Source of the DNA: RXIX01 sp003989075
GTDB taxonomy: Bacteria; Pseudomonadota; Gammaproteobacteria; Competibacterales; Competibacteraceae
Assembly: GCA_029780415.1 (NCBI GenBank)
Contig: JAKOYN010000040.1
Location: 1-64,000 of the forward strand
Length of the DNA: 64,000 nucleotides
Direction of reading: 5' to 3'
Position numbers and translations under genes: made by a program. Below, in pieces: positions 7,748 through 16,490 of the stretch. Within the stretch, counting starts at the first letter, position 1. Each line of letters opens with the position of its first letter. Below the pieces are notes generated by a model that ran no database searches, was not told the DNA's origin, and was given only the letters and a program-made list of their open reading frames with translations.

Positions 7748-10700
7748 TTACCCGGCCGCTGGCGTCTCCAGCCAGCGGCGCAGCAGATCGCGCAGATCCT
7801 CCAGCCGATAGGGCTTGCTCAGGTAGTCATCCATACCGCTGGCCAGGAAGCGCTCGCGGTCGCCCTCCATGGCATTGGCGGTCACCGCAACGATCACTGA
7901 GCGCGGCCCGCCCACGGCTGCCTGGGCTGCGCGAATCCGCCGCGTGGCTTCCATGCCATCCATCACCGGCATCTGCACATCCATCAGCACCAGCGGATAA
8001 AAGTGCTCCTGCATCCTATCCACCGCTACCTGGCCGTTTTCCGCCACCTCGGCGCCATATCCCAGTTTGCGCAACTGCCCCAGAACCAGCTTGCGGTTAA
8101 CCGGATTATCCTCGGCAAGCAGAATTGGGGCTGACGGCTCGGCGTCCACCGGCACAGCCTTCACCCCAGCGGCGGATGGTTCGGCAATCACCGGCACAGC
8201 CTTCACCCCAGTGGCGGATGGTTCGGCAACCACTGCCGGCGGCGGATCCAGCAGACCGACCAGGGCATCGAACAGCCGCGACTGATGCACGGGCTTGGTC
8301 AGATAGGCGCCAAAACCGAATTCGCGGGCCCGCAGGCCCAGCCCCTTTTCATCGAGATCGGCCAGCAGCAGCCGGGGCAATGCCGCGTCTTCGGGCCGCT
8401 GCGCCAGCCCGGCCAGCAGCGTGGCCAGTTCCGGACTATCCAGCGCCAAGCCGACGATCAAGGCGGTAAAGGGCACTTCCGCCGCCGCCAAATGCGCCAG
8501 CGCCGCCTCGGCGGTCGCCTCCACGGTTGGCCGCATCCCCCAGGATTCCAGATAATCCCGCAGCAATGCGCGCGCGCCGGCGCCATGCTCGACCACCAAC
8601 ACCCGCATCTGAGGCTTGCCAATGCGCATCGGCGCCACCGCATCCGCCATCGCCTGCAGCGGCACCCGGAACCAGAAGGTCGAGCCGCTACCCTCATGGC
8701 TGTCCAGGCCGATCTCGCCCCCCATCATCTCCACCAGGCGCTTGCAGATGCTCAGCCCCAGACCGGTACCGCCAAAGCGGCGCGTGGTTGAACCATCCAC
8801 CTGGGTGAAGGGCTGAAACAGCCGGTCACGCGCGGCCAGCGGAATGCCAATACCGGTATCGAGCACCTCGAAACGCAGCCAGACATGTCCCTCGGTGTTT
8901 TCATCCAGCACGCAACGCACCAGGATTTCGCCCTGCTCGGTGAACTTGACCGCGTTGCCGATCAGATTCAGCAGCACCTGCCGCAGGCGCCCCTCATCGC
9001 CAAGCACCGTACTTGGCACAGTCGGCGCCACGAAGGTCATCAACTCCAGGCGCTTTTCGTGGGCGCGCGGCGCGAGCACATCGGCGGCACCCTCAACCAG
9101 TGCCACCGGCGCAAACCGCTCCTGGCTCAGATTGATCTTGCCTGCCTCTATTTTGGAGAAATCGAGAATATCGTTAATGATGTGCAGCAGTGACTGGCCC
9201 GACTGCTGCACGGTCAGGGCAAATTCGCGCTGCTGCGGGTCCAGCGGCGTGTCGAGCAGCAGATCGAGCATGCCGAGAATGCCGTTCATCGGCGTACGAA
9301 TCTCGTGGCTGACCGCAGCCAGGAACTCCGACTTGAGCCGTGAGGCCTCCAGCGCCGCATCACGGGACTGCTCGGCCTCTTGCTGGGTGGCCAGCAGGCG
9401 CCGGTTGATCGCGCCGAGTTGCCAGCCCATCGCCACCAGTGCCGCAACGGTCTTTTGCAGCTCCAGCACCGGGAACGCCGGGGTGCGCTGTTCGTAACGA
9501 CCGCTGCCAATGCGCGCCACCAGGGTGTCGATGGTCGCCAGAGGTCCAGCGATCAGCGCGGCCATGCTCTGTGCGCGCCGATACAGCGTAATGAAAAAGA
9601 CCAGGTAGAACAGGATGATGCCGGCAATCATCCAGGCACCGATCACCAGCAGCCGATAGCCCAGCGCGCTGGCCTGGGCATAGATATTGTCTTCCGGAAC
9701 CAGCACCAGCAGCTTCCAGCCGGTTTCGGGAATGGTCGCCCAAGCCGCCAGCCGCGCGCCGTTCAGATCCAGCGCCAGCACGCCGCTGCCCTGATCGCGC
9801 AGCGCCGCCAGTGCGGGCCGCTGGTAGACGTTGAAGGCTTCGGGTTTGAAGGTGTTGCTGCGGATAAAATCGGTGTAGGCGTGCGTAGTCAGTTCTTTCA
9901 GACCCCAATCGGCTTCGCCCGCCGGCGGCAGCGCCAGCAGGGTACCGGTCCTGCTGACCAATACGCCGTAGCCCTGCCAGGGAATCGCCAGATTGAGGAT
10001 CGAGTCGACGATGGTCGCAACCGTAACATCCAGGCCAACCACGCCTTCCAGAAAGTCACCGTGATAGACCGGGGCGATGCAGGACACCATCCAGCCCTGT
10101 CCGGCCGGATCGACATAGACATCGGTCCACACCGAGCCCCGGTCGGGATTGTGCGTGGCATCGGCCTCGTAGTAGAAGTTGAAGCTGGGAATGTCCATGC
10201 CCGGCGAGTACTGGCTGAGGACATCAAAATACGGGTAAATACGGTTGAGCGAGTCGAAGGTATTGAGATAGATCTGCGCCACCAGCGACTGCGTCTGCTG
10301 AATGTCACGCATCAGTGGATCCAGGCGCGCGCTGCGCCAGGCTTTCTCGCGCTGTTCCGGTCCGACTGGAACGATGCCACTGTAGAATAGCGCGCCGCCG
10401 CCATTGTCGCGGGTGGTGTAATACACGCCCGAGGCGGTCTGGGCGTAGCGGTCCTTTTCCGCCGGGGGCGGATCGAACGGTTCCTGCAGAATGCGGGCGG
10501 TTTGGCGGCGAAACAGGTCGGTGACGTGGGCAATACCCAGCAACTGCTTTTGAATCAGGACGGTTTCGCGTTCGGCGATACGGCGCAGTTCATCGCTGGC
10601 CACGTCCCGCACCGTGCTGATGTTTTCCTCGGTGGCAAAATGATTGGCCGCCAGATAAATGCTGATAATGAGCACCTCGACCAGCAAAAGCGGCACCAGC

Positions 10701-10780
10701 GCGGTACGCAGGTAGGAGCGCCAAACCCACTGCAGCAGGGAAATGGCGCCATGTCCTCCTTCAGCCGGCTCAGCCGCCAT
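7748..10780 (-). CDS. Hybrid sensor histidine kinase with periplasmic sensor domain and two receiver domains
   Basis: About 1010 residues from the ATG at 10780; the frame continues to a GTG at 10831. TM1 lies near residues 26-46 and TM2 near 374-397, enclosing a large periplasmic region that looks like a dCACHE sensor (YFDVLSQYSPGMD, GVVGLDVTVATI). A linker leads to HisKA with H492 in SHEIRTPMNG, then HATPase_c (GNAVKFTE, DTGIGIP, GGTGLGLSI). A first receiver (VLVVEHGAGARALL) is degenerate: where the phosphoacceptor Asp is expected the sequence reads FTALIVGLA. A second receiver keeps D934 in LMDVQMPVMDG. The receivers are joined by an imperfect 14-residue repeat. No HPt domain or partner regulator is adjacent. 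Confidence 0.9.
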   Translation of the reverse strand: MAAEPAEGGHGAISLLQWVWRSYLRTALVPLLLVEVLIISIYLAANHFATEENISTVRDVASDELRRIAERETVLIQKQLLGIAHVTDLFRRQTARILQEPFDPPPAEKDRYAQTASGVYYTTRDNGGGALFYSGIVPVGPEQREKAWRSARLDPLMRDIQQTQSLVAQIYLNTFDSLNRIYPYFDVLSQYSPGMDIPSFNFYYEADATHNPDRGSVWTDVYVDPAGQGWMVSCIAPVYHGDFLEGVVGLDVTVATIVDSILNLAIPWQGYGVLVSRTGTLLALPPAGEADWGLKELTTHAYTDFIRSNTFKPEAFNVYQRPALAALRDQGSGVLALDLNGARLAAWATIPETGWKLLVLVPEDNIYAQASALGYRLLVIGAWMIAGIILFYLVFFITLYRRAQSMAALIAGPLATIDTLVARIGSGRYEQRTPAFPVLELQKTVAALVAMGWQLGAINRRLLATQQEAEQSRDAALEASRLKSEFLAAVSHEIRTPMNGILGMLDLLLDTPLDPQQREFALTVQQSGQSLLHIINDILDFSKIEAGKINLSQERFAPVALVEGAADVLAPRAHEKRLELMTFVAPTVPSTVLGDEGRLRQVLLNLIGNAVKFTEQGEILVRCVLDENTEGHVWLRFEVLDTGIGIPLAARDRLFQPFTQVDGSTTRRFGGTGLGLSICKRLVEMMGGEIGLDSHEGSGSTFWFRVPLQAMADAVAPMRIGKPQMRVLVVEHGAGARALLRDYLESWGMRPTVEATAEAALAHLAAAEVPFTALIVGLALDSPELATLLAGLAQRPEDAALPRLLLADLDEKGLGLRAREFGFGAYLTKPVHQSRLFDALVGLLDPPPAVVAEPSATGVKAVPVIAEPSAAGVKAVPVDAEPSAPILLAEDNPVNRKLVLGQLRKLGYGAEVAENGQVAVDRMQEHFYPLVLMDVQMPVMDGMEATRRIRAAQAAVGGPRSVIVAVTANAMEGDRERFLASGMDDYLSKPYRLEDLRDLLRRWLETPAAG
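8136..8225. repeat. 42-bp tandem repeat inside the kinase gene
   Basis: Unit 1 is 8136-8177, unit 2 is 8178-8219, and a partial third copy follows. The units differ at only a few bases and encode the repeated linker AEPSAxGVKAVPV between the two receiver domains. The period is a multiple of three, so the frame is kept. Near identity suggests recent slippage or duplication. Confidence 0.85.
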
Positions 10781-10891
10781 GCTCAGCACCCGCCCACGCC
10801 GGCAGCCCTGGGCCGGGTACGGTGCCACCACTGCACAAGCTGCACGGTTGTGTCACGCTTAGGCACCGGCCCTTTTCATCAGGCTTCATGC

Positions 10892-11365
10892 TCAATAGTA
10901 ATGTGCGATCCGGCTCGTGCCGTCATAGCTGGTCAGTACCCGAACCCGGTCGCCGGGATAAAACGGTTCATCGGCGGCCTGGGTCACGGCAATCATCCGT
11001 CCACCGTCCAGACGCACGGTGATTTCCAGCCCCTGCTGACGGGTCGCATTTTCCTCGATCGCCGCGCCGGCCAGGCCGCCGAGCACCGCGCCGCCGACCG
11101 CACCGGCTACCTGACCCTTGCCCTTGCCGATGCTGCTACCGGCCACACCACCCAGCGCCGCACCGGAGACCGCGCCGACGCCACTCTTGGTACCTTCGAT
11201 CATCACCGGGCGCACGCTCTCCACATAGCCCAGACGCACCTCCTGAGCCTGTTGCACCTGATCACGGGTATAAGCGCTGCCGGACATGGTAGCAGGGCAA
11301 CCGCTGAGCACACCGGTACCTGCCAGCACCATCATGACCACCACGGTCGTCTTGATTACTCGCAT
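10892..11365 (-). CDS. Glycine-zipper outer-membrane lipoprotein (SlyB/17-kDa antigen type)
   Basis: A 157-residue protein. The start at 11365 has GAGG/AGAGG immediately upstream; the frame is open 13 codons further. Residues 1-22 are a lipoprotein signal ending in the lipobox LSGC, with a lipid-modified Cys predicted. Residues about 70-115 contain two alternating Gly/Ala stretches (GAVSGAALGGVAGSSIG and GAVGGAVLGGLAGAAIE), the Gly-zipper 2TM motif of SlyB-like proteins that stabilise the envelope. The C-terminal part (VRLDGGRMIAVTQ) is a small beta domain typical of this family. It lies upstream of the sensor kinase on the same strand, but with a gap of about 110 bp to the chosen kinase start. 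Confidence 0.85.
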   Translation of the reverse strand: MRVIKTTVVVMMVLAGTGVLSGCPATMSGSAYTRDQVQQAQEVRLGYVESVRPVMIEGTKSGVGAVSGAALGGVAGSSIGKGKGQVAGAVGGAVLGGLAGAAIEENATRQQGLEITVRLDGGRMIAVTQAADEPFYPGDRVRVLTSYDGTSRIAHYY

Positions 11366-11389
11366 ACCTCTACCTCGCCAAAAAAAGAT

Positions 11390-11432
11390 CGGGCTCATCA
11401 ACACATCAAGCCCGTATTAATCCGGAATTATA
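11390..11432 (-). promoter_or_regulatory. Extended -10 promoter followed at once by a terminator-like hairpin
   Basis: On the minus strand a perfect TATAAT (11432-11427) is preceded by TGT, forming an extended -10 element. About 7 bp after the expected start of transcription comes CGGGCT (11414-11409), a 13-base loop, AGCCCG (11395-11390), ATC and seven Ts. The lipoprotein ribosome-binding site follows. The promoter is convincing by itself. The hairpin could be an attenuator, or could stabilise the 5' end. Confidence 0.55.
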
Positions 11433-11626
11433 ACAAAACTGGGGCGTTAAACGACCCATTGCACCTGGAATCCGGTTTTGCCGGCCCGCCACAGGCACTA
11501 TCAGACGCAAAACAGTCTCTCCACACAGACACCTGCTCAAACACCCATCCCCATCGAGTCCGTGATGCCCACCGACCACTTTTCTCCAGTGCGGATTAAC
11601 TGTCACCCTGTATCCGGGGCCATGCC

Positions 11627-12469
11627 ATGAGCATCGCCACCACGGCCAGGGGCTGGCAGGCCTCCCTGATACTGGCTTTTCAACGCCGCGCCGCGCGCAC
11701 TTTCCTGGAGCACTGCGCGCACCAGGGCCCCCTGCAGGTGCAGCGGCCGTTCTACCCGGAGGGTGATGCAGTCTGCCATATCGCACTGCTGCATCCGCCC
11801 GGTGGCGTAGTCGGCGGCGACGAACTGCACATTCAGGCCCAGCTGGCACCGGGCGCACAGGCCCTGCTGACGACCCCGGCAGCGGGCAAGTTCTACCGTA
11901 GCGCTGGCCCGGTCGCCCGCCAGATCCAGCAGCTCAGTGTCGATGCCGGCGCGACCCTGGAATGGCTGCCGCAGGAAAGCATCATCTACGCAGGCGCCCG
12001 GCTTGATACGCTGACCCGCATTGAGCTGCACGGCGATGCCCGCTGCATTGCCTGGGAAATCGTCTGCCTGGGACGGCCCGCCGCCGGTGAAACCTTTACC
12101 AGCGGCCAGTACCGGCAGGGCTTCGAGCTGTGGCGCGAGGGCGAGCCACTGTATCTCGAACACGGTCGCTATGCCGGTGGCGATGCCGTGCTGACCGCGC
12201 CCTGGGGCTTGCAGAGCCAGCCGGTCACCGCCACGCTGCTCGCGACCGGGGTGCCCGCCGATCGGGTCACTGAACTGCGCACCGCAGTCACCGGGGCCAC
12301 CGCTGCTACCGAGCAGTGCACGGTGACCCGGCTGGATGGCGTGCTGTTGTGCCGCTACCTGGGCCCTTCAGCAAATCGCGCCCGGCAGCTTTTTACCCTG
12401 GCGTGGAGTTTGCTAAGACCTGTGGTGCTGAATCGCCCGCCCTGCCCGTCCCGTTTCTGGATGACCTGA
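11627..12469 (+). CDS. ureD: Urease accessory protein UreD
   Basis: A 280-residue UreD/UreH protein, the scaffold that binds apo-urease and recruits UreF/UreG for nickel delivery. Visible family features are HPPGGVVGGDELHIQAQL near residues 55-72, LLTTPAAGKFYRS, EWLPQESIIYAGA and the tail LLRPVVLNRPPCPSRFW. Length and end match the family. It is the first gene of ureDABC, 18 bp before ureA. Genes for UreE, UreF and UreG do not follow ureC here, so nickel loading depends on genes elsewhere. Confidence 0.93.
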   Translation: MSIATTARGWQASLILAFQRRAARTFLEHCAHQGPLQVQRPFYPEGDAVCHIALLHPPGGVVGGDELHIQAQLAPGAQALLTTPAAGKFYRSAGPVARQIQQLSVDAGATLEWLPQESIIYAGARLDTLTRIELHGDARCIAWEIVCLGRPAAGETFTSGQYRQGFELWREGEPLYLEHGRYAGGDAVLTAPWGLQSQPVTATLLATGVPADRVTELRTAVTGATAATEQCTVTRLDGVLLCRYLGPSANRARQLFTLAWSLLRPVVLNRPPCPSRFWMT

Positions 12470-12487
12470 ACCTGTGCGAGAACTTGC

Positions 12488-12790
12488 ATGGAACTGACCC
12501 CCCGCGAGAAAGACAAGCTGCTGCTGTTCACCGCTGGCCTGCTGGCGGAGCGGCGCAAGGCCAAGGGCCTGAAACTCAACTATCCGGAGGCTGTTGCCTA
12601 CATTTCCTGCGCGCTGCTGGAAGGCGCGCGCGAGGGACGCAGCGTCGCCGATCTGATGAGCCATGGCCGCACCCTGCTCAGCCGTGACGATGTGATGGAG
12701 GGCGTCGCGGAGCTGATTGCGGAAGTGCAGATCGAAGCGACCTTCCCGGACGGCACCAAGCTGGTCACGGTGCATCACCCGATTCCCTGA
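12488..12790 (+). CDS. ureA: Urease subunit gamma
   Basis: A 100-residue protein with the full UreA pattern: MELTPREKDKLLLFTA at the start, GLKLNYPEAVAYI, the RSVADLM segment, EVQIEATFPDGTKLVTVH and HPI near the end. It is the small structural subunit of the UreABC trimer that hydrolyses urea to ammonia and carbamate. Separate ureA and ureB genes, as here, are typical of most bacteria. The stop is 10 bp before ureB, whose ribosome-binding site lies in the gap. Confidence 0.97.
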   Translation: MELTPREKDKLLLFTAGLLAERRKAKGLKLNYPEAVAYISCALLEGAREGRSVADLMSHGRTLLSRDDVMEGVAELIAEVQIEATFPDGTKLVTVHHPIP

Positions 12791-12800
12791 GGAGCTGCCG

Positions 12801-13118
12801 ATGATTCCCGGTGAAATTATCACTCTCGATGGTGAACTCGAACTTAACGCCGGTCGGCGACGGCTGCGGCTGACCGTTGCTAACCGTGGCGATCGCCCGA
12901 TCCAGGTCGGTTCGCACTACCACTTCGCCGAGACCAATCCGGCGCTGCTATTTGATCGGGCGCTGGCGCGTGGCTGCCGCCTGGATATTGCCGCTGGCAC
13001 TGCGGTGCGCTTCGAGCCGGGTCAGGAGCGCGAGGTGGAGCTGGTCGAGTACGCCGGCGCGCGCGCAGTGTACGGCTTTCGCGCCGCGATCATGGGTCCG
13101 CTGGAGAACGCGCCATGA
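12801..13118 (+). CDS. ureB: Urease subunit beta
   Basis: A 105-residue protein beginning MIPGEIITLDGELELNAG, the canonical UreB start. QVGSHYHFAETNPALLFDR follows, and the end has GQEREVELVEYAG. The start at 12801 is preceded by GAGGAG at about 8 bp; the longer open frame upstream lies inside ureA and is not used. The last four bases overlap the ureC start (ATGA), implying coupled translation of the beta and alpha subunits. Confidence 0.97.
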   Translation: MIPGEIITLDGELELNAGRRRLRLTVANRGDRPIQVGSHYHFAETNPALLFDRALARGCRLDIAAGTAVRFEPGQEREVELVEYAGARAVYGFRAAIMGPLENAP

Positions 13119-14836
13119 GCCGCATCGACCGCCGCGCCTATGCGGAAATGTACGGCCCGACTACCGGCGACCGGGTGCGCCTTGGCGATACCGAGCTGTG
13201 GATCACAGTCGAACGTGACTGCACCCGGTATGGCGAAGAAGTGAAATTCGGCGGCGGCAAGGTGATCCGTGATGGCATGGGCCAGTCGCAGCGTTCGCAG
13301 GCCGGGGGCGCAGTCGATACCGTGATCACCAATGCGCTGATCGTCGATCACTGGGGCATCATCAAGGCCGACATCGGCATTCGTGACGGGCGCATCAGCG
13401 GCATCGGCAAGGCCGGCAATCCCGATGTGCAGCCGGGCGTGGACATCATCATCGGTCCCGGCACCGAGGCCATCGCTGGTGAGGGACTCATCGTCACCGC
13501 CGGCGGCATCGACAGCCACATTCACTTCATCTGCCCGCAGCAGGTCGAGGAAGCGCTGATGTCCGGCGTGACCACAATGATCGGCGGCGGCACGGGCCCG
13601 GCCACCGGCACCAATGCCACCACCTGCACGCCCGGCCCCTGGCATCTGCGGCGCATGCTGCAGGCGGCGGAAGGGCTGCCGGTCAATCTTGGCTTTCTCG
13701 GCAAGGGCAACGCCAGCCAGCCCGCAGCGTTGGAGGAACAGCTCGAAACCGGCGCCATGGGCCTGAAGCTGCACGAGGACTGGGGCACCACCCCGGCGGC
13801 GATCGACTGCTGCCTAAGCGTGGCCGAGCGCTACGACGTACAGGTAGCAATTCACACCGACACCCTCAACGAATCCGGCTTCGTCGAGGATACGCTGGCC
13901 GCGTTCAAGGGCCGGGCCATTCACACCTATCACACTGAAGGCGCCGGCGGTGGCCACGCCCCGGACATCATTCGCGCCTGCGGCGAAGCCAATGTGCTGC
14001 CCTCCTCAACCAATCCGACCCGCCCGTACACGGTCAACACCGTCGACGAGCATCTGGATATGCTGATGGTCTGCCACCACCTCGATCCCGGCATCCCCGA
14101 GGACGTGGCCTTTGCCGATTCGCGCATCCGCCGCGAAACCATCGCTGCCGAGGATATCCTGCACGATCTGGGTGCGTTTTCGATGATCTCATCGGACTCG
14201 CAGGCGATGGGCCGGGTTGGCGAGGTGATCATCCGCACCTGGCAGAGCGCGCACAAGATGAAGGTGCAGCGCGGCACCCTGGCCGCCCCAACCTCCGGGC
14301 AAGGGCTTGAGGATGCCGACAACTTCCGGGTCAAGCGCTACATCGCCAAGTACACTATCAATCCGGCCATCACCCACGGCATCAGCCACCTGGTGGGCTC
14401 GCTGGAGGTGGGCAAGCTGGCCGATATCGTGCTGTGGCGGCCGGCCTTCTTCGGCGTCAAGCCATCGCTGATCATCAAGGGCGGACTGATCGTGGCCGCG
14501 CCGATGGGCGATGCCAATGCCTCGATTCCGACACCCCAGCCGGTGCATTACCGGCCGATGTTCGGCGCCCTGGGCGGGGCGCTGGCCGCGACCTGCCTGA
14601 CCTTCGTCTCCAAGGCGGCGCTGAGCAGCGGAGCGCTGGATGCGCTCGGTCTGCAACGGATGCTGGCGGCCGTGCGTGACACGCGCGCGATCGGCAAGCG
14701 TGACCTGATCCATAACGCCTATCAGCCACATATCGAGGTCGATCCGCAGACCTATGAAGTGCGCGCCGATGGGGTGCTGCTGAGCTGCGAACCGGCCCGG
14801 GTACTGCCGCTGGCGCAACGTTATTTCCTGTTTTAA
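13115..14836 (+). CDS. ureC: Urease subunit alpha (catalytic)
   Basis: A 573-residue urease alpha subunit of normal length. The dinuclear nickel site is intact: H135 and H137 in DSHIHF, the lysine to be carbamylated K218 in GLKLHEDWG, the His of AIHTDTLNE, the His residues of HTYHTEGAGGGHAPD, the flap HHLDPGIPED, and the Asp of ISSDSQAMGRVGE. Together with UreA and UreB it hydrolyses urea in the cytoplasm. It is the last gene of the cluster and is convergent with the HPr-domain gene 31 bp away. No gene for urea uptake or for UreEFG lies next to it. Confidence 0.97.
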   Translation: MSRIDRRAYAEMYGPTTGDRVRLGDTELWITVERDCTRYGEEVKFGGGKVIRDGMGQSQRSQAGGAVDTVITNALIVDHWGIIKADIGIRDGRISGIGKAGNPDVQPGVDIIIGPGTEAIAGEGLIVTAGGIDSHIHFICPQQVEEALMSGVTTMIGGGTGPATGTNATTCTPGPWHLRRMLQAAEGLPVNLGFLGKGNASQPAALEEQLETGAMGLKLHEDWGTTPAAIDCCLSVAERYDVQVAIHTDTLNESGFVEDTLAAFKGRAIHTYHTEGAGGGHAPDIIRACGEANVLPSSTNPTRPYTVNTVDEHLDMLMVCHHLDPGIPEDVAFADSRIRRETIAAEDILHDLGAFSMISSDSQAMGRVGEVIIRTWQSAHKMKVQRGTLAAPTSGQGLEDADNFRVKRYIAKYTINPAITHGISHLVGSLEVGKLADIVLWRPAFFGVKPSLIIKGGLIVAAPMGDANASIPTPQPVHYRPMFGALGGALAATCLTFVSKAALSSGALDALGLQRMLAAVRDTRAIGKRDLIHNAYQPHIEVDPQTYEVRADGVLLSCEPARVLPLAQRYFLF

Positions 14837-14867
14837 TTGGGGTAACGTCGCTGCCGGCGCGGAGCCC

Positions 14868-16490
14868 TCAGCGGCGCAGATAGATCAGCTCGCGCGGCAA
14901 GGCGATATTATTGCCGAAACGGTCCTCGCCATAACCGGATTCGGCCAGCGCGCGCAGATCACTGAGCACGCGCCGGTCGCCGACAAAAATCACCCGCAGG
15001 TCAGTGTGCAGATCAATCTGACCGGTGGCCTGCAGGCGCTTGATGCCGGTCGTGACCTGTTCCAGCAGCAGGCCCTCGTTGCCCAGCTCCTCGGGCAACT
15101 GGAACGGCTGCTGGTAAATCACGATCTTGCCCTGCTCGGCCAGCTTGAACACGATGTCGAGAATCAGGGTGCGTACCTGGGCGGCGCCTGGGACATCCGC
15201 CGGCAATGCAAAATCGCCAATGGCCGATACCAGCCAGCGCCGCTTCCAGGCGTTGATCTTTTCGTTGGCCCGGAAAATGTCCATCGGCGAACTGGCATCG
15301 TAGGATTCACCGTCCAGTTCCATGCGCACCTCGCTGCCATAATGCCGCGCCACCCGGGCAATCAGCGTCGCCGGGCGGACGTGAAAACCGCGATAGGCCG
15401 GCACCGGCACTTCGACACGCACGACCTCGGCATAACGGCGCAGCAGCGCCTGACACAGACCATGCCCGGAGTTCAGATACAGCCGCGCCTGCGCAATCGA
15501 GTAGCGCATCAGCAGGTCCAGCAGGCGCGCCGGACGAATCACCGGCTTGCGACGCAGTGAGGGATCGCCGGTGCGGGCATTCAGATGACGCTCGAAGTAA
15601 TGCGCCAGCAGGGTCGCGGTCTCCAGCAGGTGCAGTACCAGACTGATATGGCTGCGCAGAATCGGCAGGTCGGGATTGCGGTCCTCGATGCGCGTGCCGG
15701 CGACATGGGTGTCATACAGTGATTGCAGGCTATGAAAGCGCATCTCCAGATGGCGCAGGCTGTCTTCGCTAACCGGATCGGGAATGCAGGCGGTGTATTC
15801 ACCCGGCTCGATGGCGGCCACCCGGTGCAGCAGATCGCTCTCTGCAGCCAGACCCAAATAGGCGGTGGCCAGGCAGGTGACGGTTTTGGCGGTGCCGGAT
15901 ACTCGGCGCAACGGTCGATCACGCGGCAGACGACCCGCCGGCAGAGATTCACGCAGGGCTGCGATGTGCTGCGCCGGCGGCGTCGATAAGGGCAGGTTCA
16001 GGCGCTGGGCCTGCTGGCGAATCCAGAGCGCCGACCGCACCAGCACCTGCCGGGTTTCTCGCAGGGCCGCTGTAGTCGCCGCCGCGCAATCTTCCTGCCC
16101 GACCAGCGGCAACCGGCCCGTGCGCAGAACCTGCTGAACATGCAACAACCGGTCGCCAAAGGCCGCAAATAGCTTGAGCGCCGCCACCAGCGAGCGAAAT
16201 CGTGACCACTGCCGGTTATCGCGGGCGCCATACACGTCAAGGAGGTCTTCCACCTGGCCGGCCTGCGCCAACAGTTCGGCAAGCAGTGCGCCACTCAACG
16301 CAACCGGCTCACCGTTTTCCACTGCCAGCAACCCGGCCAGTTCCAACAGGCGGCGCGAACGCTCGGCCATCAAGGTGCCAAAACAGTGCGTATCCACGAC
16401 ACCCATCCCGCCGTGATAAGCCAAATCAACGGCGCCCGCGTCCACGCCGGGTCCGGTAGCCTTATCCTCATCCACAGCCACCCGCCTCAT
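14868..16490 (-). CDS. Large protein with an embedded HPr-like phosphocarrier domain
   Basis: A 540-residue soluble protein. Residues about 355-440 contain VEVPVPAYRGFHVRPATLIARVA, which copies the HPr active-site motif (G-x-H-x-RP-A) with the phosphorylatable His in place. A strand and SSPMDIF segment follow where HPr has its regulatory-serine region. The flanking N-terminal 350 residues are helical with no recognised domain, and the C-terminal end has DLRVIFVGDRRVL. Free HPr is about 85-90 residues, so this is a fusion or an HPr-derived domain used for regulation. The ATG at 16490 has AAGGG upstream; an internal ATG at 16406 is possible. It is not next to PTS genes; its neighbours are ureC and an unknown gene. 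Confidence 0.7.
   Translation of the reverse strand: MRRVAVDEDKATGPGVDAGAVDLAYHGGMGVVDTHCFGTLMAERSRRLLELAGLLAVENGEPVALSGALLAELLAQAGQVEDLLDVYGARDNRQWSRFRSLVAALKLFAAFGDRLLHVQQVLRTGRLPLVGQEDCAAATTAALRETRQVLVRSALWIRQQAQRLNLPLSTPPAQHIAALRESLPAGRLPRDRPLRRVSGTAKTVTCLATAYLGLAAESDLLHRVAAIEPGEYTACIPDPVSEDSLRHLEMRFHSLQSLYDTHVAGTRIEDRNPDLPILRSHISLVLHLLETATLLAHYFERHLNARTGDPSLRRKPVIRPARLLDLLMRYSIAQARLYLNSGHGLCQALLRRYAEVVRVEVPVPAYRGFHVRPATLIARVARHYGSEVRMELDGESYDASSPMDIFRANEKINAWKRRWLVSAIGDFALPADVPGAAQVRTLILDIVFKLAEQGKIVIYQQPFQLPEELGNEGLLLEQVTTGIKRLQATGQIDLHTDLRVIFVGDRRVLSDLRALAESGYGEDRFGNNIALPRELIYLRR

Noticed and set aside
8136..8225. CRISPR-like short repeats
   Set aside because: The units are contiguous without spacers, in frame and within a kinase gene, so they are a tandem duplication.
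11466..11483. A possible sigma-54 promoter (TGGAATCCGGTTTTGCC) before ureD
   Set aside because: The GG and GC doublets are separated by 11 rather than 10 bases and the core hexamers match poorly.
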